Part shown: positions 24,424-36,100 of the stretch, in pieces
Position numbering within the stretch: position 1 is the stretch's first letter
How the letters are laid out: each line of letters begins with the position of its first letter
Assembly (NCBI GenBank): GCA_949130495.1
Contig: OX422207.1
Span: 374,625,868 to 374,689,867, forward strand
Reading direction: 5' to 3'
DNA from: Sambucus nigra
Lineage: Eukaryota; Streptophyta; Magnoliopsida; Dipsacales; Adoxaceae
Length of the DNA stretch: 64,000 bases
Position numbers and translations under genes: made by a program
Notes under the pieces: generated by a model
The model's input: the letters and a program-made list of their open reading frames with translations, nothing else
What the model was told of the DNA's origin: nothing
Databases searched by the model: none

Positions 24424-24529
24424 CTAAATAGTGCAAAATGGAAATAAACAACGGAGGATGTAAGTCGTAATAAAATCCTGCTTGGACAAACACAGTTTTC
24501 TTAATCGAAAAGTGGCTTGGAGTCTTTAC
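24424..24529 (-). other. Intron 2 of the AAED1-like gene
   Basis: 106-bp intron with donor GTAAAG next to exon 2 and acceptor TTTAG next to exon 3. It interrupts a Cys codon (TG|C). Confidence 0.85.
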
Positions 24530-24576
24530 CAGCAAGGGCATCCAAAATGCCTTAAAAGTGCAACTACAGCAATTCC
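24530..24576 (-). CDS. AAED1: AAED1-like thioredoxin-like protein, exon 2 (redox motif)
   Basis: This 47-bp exon is preceded by a strong polypyrimidine acceptor (CTTTTTTTCCCAG) and followed by donor GTAAAG. It encodes G-I-A-V-V-A-L-L-R-H-F-G-C-P-C-C, where the last Cys is completed by exon 3. The beta-strand followed by R-H-F-G-C-P-C-C-W-E-L is the signature of plant AAED1/PRXL2-like proteins, a chloroplast branch of the thioredoxin/AhpC-TSA fold. The C-P-C-C cluster would carry the redox cysteines. The phase fits exon 1, which ends on a complete codon. Confidence 0.92.
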
Positions 24577-26796
24577 CTGGGAAAAAAAGAAAAGCTTACA
24601 TTAAGAAGAATAGACTGCATATGACACATCATCTTCCTCGACCATGATACCAAAAAAATTGCTTATATAAAATGCAATAAGAACAAAAGCTTTTTACTAA
24701 GAGAGGTGGGTGGAGTATTTGAAACATAATGGGAATTCCTAAATGCGTACCCCCCCTGTAGCCACCTCATGTAATTTGTCACGGATGTTCGGATTAGAAG
24801 GTTTACACGTTCCCTTGGGACTTATTCGGCTTCCCTAAAAGGCTCTTATACCCCGAGTTATATCTACTATATATATTGTAATCCACAATGTTTAAAATCC
24901 CCAATATCTTTATTAAAACTCAACTCAACAAAGCATTTTCCCAATTATTTGGGGACGGCTACATGAATATTATTTTTCCATTTTGTTCTGTCCAGTGCAT
25001 TATCTTTATTAAAAACGAAGCATAAATCCCCACCCTTTACAAATCACAAACCATCATACCAAATTTTACACCTTATCATAACCATGATATATGCGGAACC
25101 TTTCAAATTCTGTAACAAAATAAACTGTCCTCTAAACAGAAACGATGACTGTATGATGGTTTGCGCTGCTGCAATATTTTTCGTTCTGGAAAAATCCAAT
25201 AAGAGACTAAAAGCTTGTTCCAGTACTGTTTCTATGTAGAAGTAGATGACGAGTGTTTTCAGTAGCTTTTACTGTGGCATTATGGAATAAAAAATAAAAA
25301 TCATTTTAACGGTTGTTACCACTAAAGGAGGCTGACATTATTGACATGAACCTTATCTTTTTCAACTTCTCTTACTACAATGCACACTTAAATGAAGAAG
25401 AAAACTGTTGTAGAAGAATCGAAGACATCTGCAAAATCAGAATTAATTGTTTCAAAGTGTGCAACAAGCACTGTCCTAATAACAGATACTGTCCCACCAG
25501 ATAGGTTTGCAAATGGGTATTGGCAGACCTGTAATCAAGATAAAATGGATCCTTCTCTGACTGCGTATTGCAAATTTCTAAGAGGAAAGGAAGAAATATC
25601 GATGTTTAAATATAGTGGTGGTGCGCCCTCAAAGCGTACCGTTGTGCCCAGCAAACATGTTTGCACACTTAACCAGGACCCGGTAAGGGCACAAGCCAGG
25701 AATGCACACGCATCACTTCAGTCACAAATCGTGTTGATGCTATGCACCACCTTAGGACACATCACCCATAGGGTGGTGCATAGAACCACCCGGGATGGTG
25801 GTCCATGGTAGGAGCACGCACCTCACATACAACAACTAATATCCTATCCAACACGTATTTACACGCTCCACTAACTTTTGATATGTTTCCTATGTGGGAC
25901 AAAGTTAAACAAGCGTAATTTTTCACATTCCTCAAACTTTTCAGCTTCTTTTTATACACAATTTTATAAAAATAAATCCCAATAAAAAGCACAATTTATT
26001 TTATAAGATATATCCAACATTAAATCACCAATCCAGGATTAAAAATGTGCGACCCCGTTGCAAATCGCTAGGGTAGAGGCAATATCTGGTAACATTGAAC
26101 TGGCAGACCACTCATCAAAACCATCCCCCCAACAGCGGTCAAGCACCGCTACCTCTATCTTGGCTCTTATTTGTTGGATTTAGCTCCACTCGTCCACACC
26201 ACCTCTCCGCACCAGATTCGGCACTCTTCAGCACTCACCGGGTCCAAACAATTCTTGCCAACATCCAGAGAACAGAACAGTCACCCCTTCATGTAAACCA
26301 CAACTGTCTTGCCCGACAAGACCTATCCCCTGCATTGCGAACCACCCAACCCATTGGAGAACCCAGATTTGTATCTCCTCCGCTCTCGCTCAACAACGCC
26401 CAGCGTAGCCTACCAGCAGCGATTGCACATGCTCAGACATATCGTATGTGGCATCGAAGCAACAAAATGACTTCATGAACCCTAAATACAGCTTCACTCT
26501 GGAGTCACCTCCGATTGCCGACGTACGGCGAGCCTTTTCAGCATTGTGCAATGCTTGTTGGACCACCAAAGAGCCCCATAGCCATGCCACCGCTATCTAT
26601 TATGAGTGGGGTTTTAGCATGGTCACCACTCTCAAAGATTTAACCCAACCCCATACTGAAAACTACATAGGTGCCCCCTTGACCTTTCCCCCAAATCACA
26701 ATGTGCCTCCCCCAGCGTCCCAAAATTACAATTCAGCACCACCCCCACCACCCCTCCAAGCTTTCAGACCACTTCTTGCAATTCTCAAACAGTTCA
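24577..26796. other. Unassigned intronic DNA left of the copia complex
   Basis: There are two overlapping plus-strand frames at 25313-25811 and two at 26095-26810, the latter Pro-rich and comparatively GC-rich. None shows a domain I recognise. A hairpin with 12-bp arms lies at 25740-25783. The GC-rich 26.1-26.8 kb block could be old retroelement DNA. Confidence 0.35.
25740..25783. repeat. Hairpin with 12-bp perfect arms
   Basis: CTATGCACCACC (25740-25751) is the reverse complement of GGTGGTGCATAG (25772-25783), with a 20-nt loop. No function is apparent. Confidence 0.8.
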
Positions 26797-26801
26797 CTTC
26801 T

Positions 26802-26833
26802 GGTTGGTAACAGCTCCTAGCTAGCTATCAAAC
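26802..26833 (+). repeat. Head of the outer copia 5' LTR
   Basis: These 32 bp match the start of the 3' LTR (37524 onward: GTTGGTAACAGCTCCTAGCT). They end with CAAAC, the left copy of the target duplication made by the nested element. Confidence 0.92.
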
Positions 26834-27890
26834 TGTTGGAACACGAGGCCCCCAATTTTTAAAATCTTATTACACAAAGATAGTTTTCAATTTCCTTTTA
26901 GATGAGATGCGGAAGCGAGATGGTTCAATTAAACAAATTAACTAATTTTAATTTCCTTTTCAAATTAAAATTAAACAAAGTGAAATTAGATTAAACGTAA
27001 ATACATTTTAATTTCACTTAAACCAACTTAACTCAAGTCCTCCTAGAAATTTGCCTAAGTCATATTTTCAATATTACCAAATTAAGCCAAACCAATTTTA
27101 TCAAATTAAGTGATGACTTGAATTAAATTAACATAAACAATACCCAAATTTAATTAGCACCAAATTAAACAAGTAGTGATTTAAACCAAATTTTATTTTT
27201 TTTACCTAAGCATGCGTTCTAGGTGAGTTTTGCAAAAGATAAAATAAACAATGAACCACTACGCAGCGATGTACGAGGAAAAACCCACAACGGGAAAAAA
27301 CCTCGGACGGCCCTAGCCTCAAATCCACTAAGTACGGAATTTACAATTACAAGCAAGATGACTTACAACACTCGACTTGACTCCGTCCAAGCCCCGACGC
27401 GTCTTCTTGTAACTACTTTTGCCTAGCGAATAACCACGGAACTCCACCGCGGTCTCAGAATCCACCGATCGGACTTTTTCTGGTCACCGTCACCCGAACA
27501 AGGAGCCTTTCTCCAAGTGGGTCTGCACAGCAAACAAGCTTCTTCTTTGTGGGGTGTAGAAGCAAACCCAAACTCTCTTTTACGGTAGAGATGAATCCGG
27601 TGCCAAACAAACACTCCAAGCAAGATGTATATATATATAGATAGAAACTTGGATTAAAACATTGTTTATTGGGTGTATACTTGGTTTTGTTCTTTGAATA
27701 TATCAATTTGGATAACAAACACCAAGGGAACTTTTTATGAAATAATTAAGCTCTCAAACACTCTCTAGGAGATGGAAAAAGTTCTTATTAAAAATCTGGT
27801 CCCGAAATAGATTTAAACTGTCAAAAGTTAGTGGGGACAAGTAGTGGGAAAGTGCCAAAAAACTACCAAAAACTGTTCCCGCCGAAATCT

Positions 27891-27997
27891 CGTTCGAACG
27901 ACATTTCGTTCGAACGAACTATTTAACGAAGTTCCAGTGGCAAGTCGTTGGCAAACTCGTTCGAACGACATTCTCGTTCGAACGACAATTTCGAACG
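27891..27997. promoter_or_regulatory. CGTTCGAACG palindrome cluster in copia LTR
   Basis: Four exact copies of CGTTCGAACG (27891, 27907, 27958, 27975) and one partial copy (27990, TTCGAACG) fall within 107 bp of the nested element's 3' LTR. Most extend to TCGTTCGAACGA. The same motif is clustered in the unrelated solo LTR at 46704-46890. A regulatory role is an inference from the clustering. Confidence 0.6.
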
Positions 27998-28282
27998 AAG
28001 AGACAGAAAGCTTAAAAATTCCATTTTAGCCCACAAACTTTATTTTAAAGTTTTAAAGAAACCTTCTGAAAACAAATCTTAGTTTAAAATAAAAGTACAC
28101 CCATTATAAGATTATTCCAAGTCTCCCTATATAGATATAGAAATGCATTCATACCTTTGGAGACTATGAAATATGATGTTGATGACGTAGAAACATAGCA
28201 CTTGAAACTCGACAATGATGAAGCTTTATAAGACTTGGCCGCTACATCTTCAACTCTTGCATGTCATAGGCTTAAAGGATGG

Positions 28283-28940
28283 CAGGGGCGGATCCAGCCC
28301 GGGCCGAAGCGGGGCGGCCGCCCCAGTTCATTTTTCAAAAAAAAAAAAAAAAAAAAAAAATTTTTTTTTTTTTTTTTTGTACAAAATTAAACCTGGAGGT
28401 GACTTGTAATTATATTAAAAGTTCAGGGAAAAATCTGTAATAAACAAAAAAAAAACATAACTTAAAATGGTGCCTCTCTTCTTTCGTACCAAAGTAAAAG
28501 AAAAATCCTATATATTTTTACTACTGAAATTATACTAAAATTATTTATACTAAAATGAAATTAAATTTATAATGTGAATTTATAAATTTATTTTGTGTAT
28601 TGTTTATATGTGTCTGTTTATTTATTTTTGTGTAAATTTATATAAATTTATATGAAATTAAATTAAATTTGTAAATATTGGGAATCAATAGAGAAATTTT
28701 TTAAACGAAAAAGAGAAGACAATGCACCAACCGTATCTGAAGCTGAGGTTAAGTCATCTCCCACTTCAATCAGTGTTGAAAATGAACATAATGCCCAAAA
28801 AAGTAAAAACAGCCCAAAAAATGCTCGAAAAAACTCGACCCCCCCCAAAAAAGAATCGCCTCGGGGGCTCCCGCCCCCGAACCCCCGGAAACTATCGAAA
28901 CTTTCGCCCCAGTTCACACAAAATCCTGGATCCGCCACTG
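28283..28940 (+). mobile_element. hAT deletion derivative with 8-bp target duplication
   Basis: The ends CAGGGGCGGATCC and GGATCCGCCACTG are inverted repeats, flanked by the exact 8-bp duplication AAGGATGG (28275-28282, 28941-28948). Both ends also carry a CCCCAGTTCA motif. Inside, from about 28690, the plus strand can be read as E-K-F-F-K-R-K-R-E-D followed by an acidic Ser-rich stretch. That resembles the first residues of plant hAT transposases of the TTF/ZMYM1-like kind, with ATA where ATG would be expected. The rest of the transposase is deleted. An A24-T18 tract sits near 28337-28378. Confidence 0.92.
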
Positions 28941-29394
28941 AAGGATGGTCAAGTATTCTATCATATGACTCAAACGTTTTTGTCCGGAATTGAGCCAAAA
29001 CAACCAAGGGACTCAATTGGAAATTTGTGTCCTTACAAATCTCCCCCTTTGGCTATTCCGGGACAAAAACCAACAAAAATCCTAAAGGGACGTCAAGCTC
29101 TACTAGACTTGAAACAAATCCCACCCAAAATAAAAAATACATAGCTTGACTCAAAACAACCCAAGGATCAATATCTTTGCCGACGATGAAAGTTGTCATT
29201 TAAAAGAATTCCTGCACACTTAAGCAAACTATCAAACGCATAAGAATATCAAGAATGTTAAATGCATAACCCTAAATTAACTCTCCCCTTTATAAAACAA
29301 ATGACCTACTTAGAAAGACGTTTCCCCCTAAGATAAATCTCCCCCAAACTAAGATACGAATATAATAGGAATAGATACCATTTCTCCCCTATCA

Positions 29395-30926
29395 TTCTCC
29401 CCCTTTTTGTTCAGGAATAGCAAAGGTGATAGAATTAACAAAAGTGCATACAACAGCATAGAACATGAAAGCATATAGGCAACAAAACCATAACTAATCC
29501 AACAAATAATAATGGATACCAACTAAGATGCAAGAAACTGATACCAATATGATACATAAGTATTAAGCATGTGATATCAACAAAGAATGCAACAAGATAG
29601 ATACCAATTATGAAGTAGAAGCATAGATGGACTAGAAAGCAAGGCAAAGACCAAAAAAAATATCATATATATGTATACACAATAGATTCAAACTAAGCAT
29701 AAGTACACACATATAGATATAAACACCAAAATGACACAAAACTAAATAACATAAGTTTTTCCACACTCTTATAACATAAATGTGTCATATGGAAACGGAA
29801 GTGAAGGGGTGTGAACAAGATACCAATGAATTAAAACCCAATCACTTAAACGTGTTCACGTAGTTCGCATTTGATTGCAAAACTTTATCAACAAGAATTT
29901 AGCCTTTATGTGACAGGATAAAGTGAACTAATGAACAAACAAACACAATGCATACAAAGCCTAGCATGTTGATGATTCTACAAACCAATAGAGTCATAAC
30001 ATTGAAAGCGCAACTAGGATAAACGAACATTGTACAAACCGTTGATATATCATCCAAACTCCCTCAATAAGCATATATATTATTTTTTTAAATGAATAAA
30101 TCAACTAAACATAGGCCTTGGCAATTATTTTTCTTTTTAATGCCATATTTTCTTTTAGGCATTTGGACCACGTATTTCTTTTAGGTCCAATCCAAACGGT
30201 GGCTTACTCACAAAGGATAATATTTTTCCTTTCGGAGCCCTTCCCCGTGCACATTTATACATATTATTTTCATATCTCACAAATCTCACGTGCAACGGAT
30301 TTTGACATGCACTAGTCCTCCTAGGTCATAGTATGTAGATGACTAGATTGGTAGGAGAACACCTCACAAAGCTCAAATAGAACATGTGACGTTAAGGTTC
30401 AAAAAGCTCGTGCATGTGTGTAAAGGCATATAAAAGTGAATCCATTAAGCAAGTCAAACTTAAGCTACTCCATGTAAGCATGATAAAGAACATTTTAAGG
30501 ATTAAAATTCTAACCAAAAGTTCTAGTCACATGGAAGCGAAATGAGGATTCAAACACAAACATATGCCACAAAATGTGTGTAAAACCAAAATACACACAA
30601 AATAAAATCTTTTTGAGTTTTTTTTTAATTTTTAACCAAAAATAGAAATATTTACTCAAGACACACAAAAATCATTTGTATTTTTCATTAAGCATAAATT
30701 ACGAAAAAGGGTAAAACACAAATGATAGACAAATCTTTTTGTATTTTTTCATTAAATCCAACCTAAAATGAAAAAAAATACAATACAAAAGATAAACAAG
30801 AATCATAATTCTAGCATGTGATTAAGCATGGAGTATAGACTAGAAAATGATTAAACATGCATACACCTAGCAATGATATATAATATGAAGCACAAAAGCT
30901 AGAGTATGCAAACAAAACTAACACAT
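29395..30926 (-). other. Non-coding 3' internal region of the nested element
   Basis: It lies between the gag frame and the polypurine tract. AT-rich, with no pol-like motif on either strand. The end nearest the LTR (29395-29415) is the polypurine tract. Confidence 0.6.
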
Positions 30927-31802
30927 TCAACCTTTAAAGTTAGCAAGGGAGGTTTCATGTGAAAGCAAATGAGAATCAACACATCTAATATTTAGCGCGT
31001 CTAAAAATGATTTCCGAACCCATATAGATGTATATTTAAAATGATGGGATTTGGGAACTAATGTAATGCTAGACACAGACTTCCAAGGGCTTCTTTTAAG
31101 ATCAAAACAAAATGACCTAAGGTGACCTTTCCTACCACAATGCAAGCATGTGAAAACACGAGGAATGATACCTAAGGTGTGACATTTTCTAAAGTCCTTG
31201 GATAAAGTTGACCCTCTAAAACAAATAATGGTCTTAGCTTTAGCAAAGGAAGTATTTGAACAAGATGAGCTAAAACCATTACAACTACTACTCGATTCAA
31301 GTAAGTCATTTTTCATTTTTAAAATATCGAACTCAAGTAATAAATTAGACTCCTCAAATTTACGGGACTCCTTCTTTAAATTTTCTATAACTCCTAGAAG
31401 GTTATCACGCTCCCCCTCAATGTGATCAAACCTGTCCCTAAGAGTCTTTTCTCGACAATCACTCTCTTTCTTGGACTTTTCTAAAATATTAAAATTGTAA
31501 TTTATGTCCATGAGCTTTTCACGAAAAACATCTTTTTCAGATAGGGAGTTTTGCAAAAACTCAACTTTAGCTTTAAAACAAGAATTTTCATTTTCAAAAA
31601 ATTTAATTCTTTTTGCAAATATCAAATTTAATTCTCTTAATTTTTCATTACGCTTATTAAGCACATTAAATTCCTCTCGAATAGCAAAAACTTCATTATC
31701 ATTAGAAAAGGACAAATTATCATTAAGACGTCCCATCGAAAGATACAAAAAAAATGAGAGTGAGTAAAAAAATGAACCACCTAAAAAATAAAAGGAGCAC
31801 AA
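30927..31802 (-). CDS. Copia gag-like protein (coiled coil plus zinc knuckle), truncated
   Basis: A 291-residue open frame on the minus strand. Residues about 30-170 form a long Glu/Lys/Leu/Asn-rich coiled coil. Near residue 220 there is a CCHC zinc knuckle C-L-H-C-G-R-K-G-H-L-R-S-F-C with correct spacing, then Y-T-S-I-W-V-R-K, which in large copia (SIRE/Maximus-type) polyproteins leads toward the protease. The N-terminal gag domain of the family is absent, and the frame stops before any protease. The first residues (hydrophobic M-C-S-F-Y-F) may be spurious; M-G-R-L-N-D at about residue 23 is the other candidate start. An unbroken frame in such an old neighbourhood is notable. Confidence 0.82.
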   Translation of the reverse strand: MCSFYFLGGSFFYSLSFFLYLSMGRLNDNLSFSNDNEVFAIREEFNVLNKRNEKLRELNLIFAKRIKFFENENSCFKAKVEFLQNSLSEKDVFREKLMDINYNFNILEKSKKESDCREKTLRDRFDHIEGERDNLLGVIENLKKESRKFEESNLLLEFDILKMKNDLLESSSSCNGFSSSCSNTSFAKAKTIICFRGSTLSKDFRKCHTLGIIPRVFTCLHCGRKGHLRSFCFDLKRSPWKSVSSITLVPKSHHFKYTSIWVRKSFLDALNIRCVDSHLLSHETSLANFKG

Positions 31803-31866
31803 AAATTATAAAGGCCGAAAAACGGATCTTTGACACGATAAATTAGTGCTCCGGCTAAATACCATT

Positions 31867-32201
31867 TGTTGGAACACGAGGCCCCCAATTTTTAAAATCT
31901 TATTACACAAAAATAGTTTTCAATTTCCTTTTAGATGAGATGTGAAAGCGAGATGGTTCAATTAAACAAATTAACTAATTTTAATTTCCTTTTCAAATTA
32001 AAATTAAACAAAGTGAAATAAGATTAAACGTAAATACATTTTAATTTCACTTAAACTAACTTAACTCAAGTCCTCCTAGAAATTTGCCTAAGTCATATTT
32101 TCAATATTACCAAATTAGGCCAAACCAATTTTATCAAATTAAGATTTGAAAACGGATAGATTTTCTCAATCAATGCTCTGATACCATTTCTCCCCCTATC
32201 A
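31867..32201 (-). repeat. Nested element 5' LTR, internally shortened
   Basis: Both termini match the partner LTR, but only about 335 bp are present. Similarity to the 3' LTR stops after TTATCAAATTAAG near 32143 and resumes only in the last tens of bases. Roughly 1.5 kb of the middle is missing. Confidence 0.85.
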
Positions 32202-32206
32202 CAAAT

Positions 32207-33127
32207 AGCTCACAGCTGTTGAGTTGCAAAGTTAGAAAATGCCTTGTGCCCTTTGTCCCACATCGGTAAGTTTACTAAAATGAGTTGGGTATATTTACAA
32301 TTTATTTGGAACAAATGGGCAAGCCCTTTGGGCATTAGATGTTTTGTGTGTATGGGTGGGGGACTTATTGGGCCAAGTCACACACGCGCGCGCGCCGCCT
32401 CCGCCGTCCAGCCGGCCCGTGCCCGTGTCCGGGTCCTAGGTCTTGGGCTTGGGCTCATTAAGAAATAATTTTTTGGACAAATAAATAGACGATTTTTTGG
32501 GCTTAAAAGTAATTATTAACGGTAATTTTTTTTGGAATAAAAACGTGGTTATTAACAGTTGAAAAATTCCACCAACTCAAAACGTTTTCCGAAATTTCCT
32601 CTCCCACTTGATCCACGTTTTTGCCCATTAACGTTAATAATTTTTCGCAATAAAAATGAGGTTAATACCTCCGTTTTTCACAACAGTTCTCACAGAAATA
32701 AAAACCCTCCTGCTGCAACTGCTATCCAAATTTTCTCTACACACAGAAACGAAAAAATAATTATTCTTCCCTTGAATAATTATTACATCACATAAATGAT
32801 TAATCATACCCCAGATTAATTATACTTTCAGATTCGAGCAATATATATAACTAAATGGGTGTTCATTGAACGAATTGGATTGTGCTACCAATTCGTATTT
32901 TCTTGGACGCTGTTTTATCCTGGGGGTGACGAGGCTATTGAGACTGTCGGCACAATTTGGGCAGAGCCGCGAAACACCTTAAAGAGAGCGACTTTGTCCG
33001 CGACTCGGCCATATTTATAGACTGTCCAGTTCCGGATTTCTTATATTTTTTCGACCTTGGTTTATCAGCTCCTAATTGGGTAATTTCGTTCCTTATTTAC
33101 TTCTGCATTTAAATTGCTGCTACAACA
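32207..33127 (+). repeat. Remainder of the outer copia 5' LTR
   Basis: It resumes with AGCTCACAGCTGTTGAGTTG right after the nested element's right target copy and ends TACAACA. It is colinear with 37555-38457 apart from point changes and a roughly 20-bp length difference near 32980. The LTR includes a CG-rich ACACGCGCGCGCG stretch that differs slightly between copies. Confidence 0.93.
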
Positions 33128-33152
33128 ATTTTAAGGTGTTTACTATTCTGCC

Positions 33153-36100
33153 ATGGACGAAATTAACTCTAGCAATCTTAACAAGCCTTTCAAATATGAA
33201 GGCACCCATTTTAAACATTGGAGCAAAAAATTGCTATTTTATTTAACTACGAAAAAAGTTGCATCGTGTGTTCAATTTGACAAACCCATAGTAAATAATC
33301 CACCTACTGTTGAGGAAAGCAAAACAATTAAACTTGGGAGGAAAATGATTTTCTGTGCAAGAACTATATTTTGAATGCTCTAAGTGACGAACTTTATGAC
33401 TATTATGCCAAATATAAAACTGCAAAACATGTTTGGGATGCACTATTTAAAAAATATGACACGGAGGAGGCGCGTGCTAAAAAATATGCCGTCAACCGTT
33501 ATTTGAAATTTCAAATGATGGATGACAAATCTGTTGTTGCTCAAACCCATGATTTGCAAATGATTGCCCATGAAATTATTTCCGAGGGCATGGCTTTAGA
33601 TGAGCAATTTCAGGTGGCTGTAATTATTGATAAGTTGCCTCCACTGTTCAAAGAGTTCAAAAATATTTTGAGGCATAAGTTTCACTAGAGTCACTCATTA
33701 CTAAATTGAGAATTGAGGAGGAATCCCGAAAACAGGACTACAAAGATGAAATTCTTGTTGTGTCTAACAACAAAAATCAGAAAAAGAACCATACTCCAAT
33801 TGTTTTAAAGGCAAACGGGAAAAATATGAAATTTCAGAAAAAGTGCCACAACCAGAATTTTAAAAATCAGACTCAGACTCATAATAAGAATAAGAACCCT
33901 GGAAATGGACAGTCTAGCAACTCGGGACAGTTTCTCTGTTTCAAGTATGGCAAACCTGGCCATATGGCTCGCAAATGTCGCAATGTGCCACAAGCACAAG
34001 CGAATTTGACCGAAGAGGACCTATGTGCTATGATTTCTGAAATCAACGTGGTTAGCGGTGCCGAAGGGTGGTGGGTGGATGCTGGCGCTACCCGCCATAT
34101 CTGTTATGATCGTGCTCTTTTTAGGACATATTCTGAGACTGCAGATAAGAAGGTGTTGTTGGGTGATTCTCACTCTACTGAGGTTGCTGGTACTAGGAAT
34201 GTGGAATTAAAGTTCACTTCGGGAAAGACTGTTATCCTCAAAGATGTTCTTCACACTCCCGAGATAAGGAAAAATTTGGTTTCAGGTTATCTTCTCAACA
34301 AAGCTGGCTTTACTCAAACTATTGGTGCTCATTTATTTACTTTAACCAAAAATGGAATTTTTGTAGGCAAAGGTCATGCCACTGATGGGATGTTTAAGTT
34401 GAATGCTGATGCTAATAAAATTTATCCTTCTGCTTATATTGCTTGTTCATTTAATGTTTGGCATGCTAGACTTTGTCATGTTAATAAACGACTTGTTAAA
34501 AATATGAGCACTTTAGGATTAATTTCAGAATTATCATTAAATGATTTTGAAAAATGTGAATGGTGCAGTCAAGCAAAAATCACTAAGACACCACATAAAT
34601 CTGTTTTTAGAGAATCTGAACCACTTGATTTAATTCATTCAGATATTTGTGAATTGGATGGTGTCACAACTAGAAATGGCAAACGTTATTTTATAACTTT
34701 TATTGATGATTGTTCTGATTATTCATTTGTGTATTTAATGAAAAATAAAAGTGAAGCGTTTGACATGTTTAAAATTTTCCTAAATGAAATTGAAAATCAA
34801 TTTAATCGGAAAATTAAAAGGTTACGTAGTGATAGAAGCACCGAATATGATCCTGCACCATTTATTGAATTTTATAAAAGTCACGGTATAATTCACGAAA
34901 AAACTGCCCCGGATTCGCCCGAAATGAATGGTAAAGCCGAAAGAAAAAATAGGACATTAACTGAATTAGTTGTTGCTATTTTATTAAATTCAGGGGCTGC
35001 CTCACATTGGTGGAGTGAAATTATTTTAACTATGTGTCACGTACTTAATAGAATTCCTAAGACTAAAATGAAAATATCTCCTTATGAAATTTGGAAAAAT
35101 ATTAAGCCCAACGTGTCATACTTTAGAACGTGGGGGTGTTTGGCCTATGTACGTATACCCGATCCTAAAAGGTCTAAATTGGCGAGTAGAGCATATGAAA
35201 GCGTCTTTATAGGCTATGCAATTAATAGCAAAGCATATCGTCTTTATGACTTGAAAAATCAAGTAATTATTGAATCAAATGACACCGATTTTTATGAAGA
35301 TAAATTTCCTTTTAAATTGAGGAATAGTGGGGGCGAGTCATCCACTAATATTTCTTTAAATAAAAATAAAGAAAATAATGAATCCATTTTAGAACATCGA
35401 ATAAACTAAAGGGCCCGTATTGAAAAAGATTTTGGTCCCGACTTTTATGCTTACACTTTAGAGGAGGATCCTAACACTATTCAAGAAGCTTTGTCTCCTT
35501 TAGATGTCGATTTATGGCAAGAGGCTATTAATGATGAAATGGATTCTTTGGAAACAAATAAAACTTGGCATTTAGTAGACCTTCCTCCTGGGTGTAAAAC
35601 AATTGGGTGTAAATGGATTCTTAAAAAGAAATTAAAACCAGATGGCACTGTTGAAAAATATAAGGCACATCTTGTTGCCAAAGGTTTTAGACAAAGAGAA
35701 CGTAAACTTTTTTGATACATTTTCACCCGTGACTAGAATAACGTCTATACGTGTACTATTTGCTATAGCTGCATTAAATGATTTAATTGTACACCAAATG
35801 GACGTTAAAACTGCATTTTTAAATGGAGAATTAGAAGAAGAGATTTATATGGATCAACCTGAAGGTTTTATTATACACGGCCAACAAAATAAAGTTTGTA
35901 AATTAGACAAATCTCTTTATGGACTCAAACAGGCACCCAAACAATGGCATGATAAATTTGATAGCCTAGTCATCTCCAATGGGTTTAAAATAAATGAAAG
36001 TGACAAATGCATTTATTATAAATATGTTGAGAACATTTGCACTATCATAGGTCTTTATGTTGATGACTTGCTTATATTTGGTTCTAATATTCATGCCGTA

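Larger units (their letters stand above)
26834..29394 (-). repeat. Nested element 3' LTR carrying a hAT insertion
   Basis: 2561 bp long, or about 1.9 kb without the hAT element and its duplicated site. It ends ATACCATTTCTCCCCTATCA on the plus strand. It includes the CGTTCGAACG cluster at 27891-27997 that the shortened partner LTR lacks. Confidence 0.85.
26834..32201 (-). mobile_element. Nested Ty1-copia element without pol (TR-GAG-like), minus strand
   Basis: It is flanked by a 5-bp duplication with one mismatch (CAAAC 26829-26833, CAAAT 32202-32206) inside the outer 5' LTR. Both LTRs run, on the plus strand, from TGTTGGAACACGAGGCCCCC to CCCCTATCA. The minus-strand 5' LTR is 31867-32201 and the 3' LTR is 26834-29394. 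A primer-binding-like site (TGGTATTTAGCCGGAGC) follows the 5' LTR on the minus strand. A polypurine tract (AAAAAGGGGGAGAA) precedes the 3' LTR. Only a shortened gag is present between; no protease, integrase or reverse transcriptase was found. It would have depended on enzymes from a relative. Confidence 0.9.

Noticed and set aside
27891..27997. GTTCGAAC motifs as tRNA T-arm/B-box sequences
   Set aside because: GTTCGA resembles a B-box core, but no A-box, cloverleaf or acceptor stem is present, and the motif is a symmetric palindrome.
33243..33443. Minus-strand frames opposite the copia gag and pol
   Set aside because: Antisense shadows of the recognised copia coding region.
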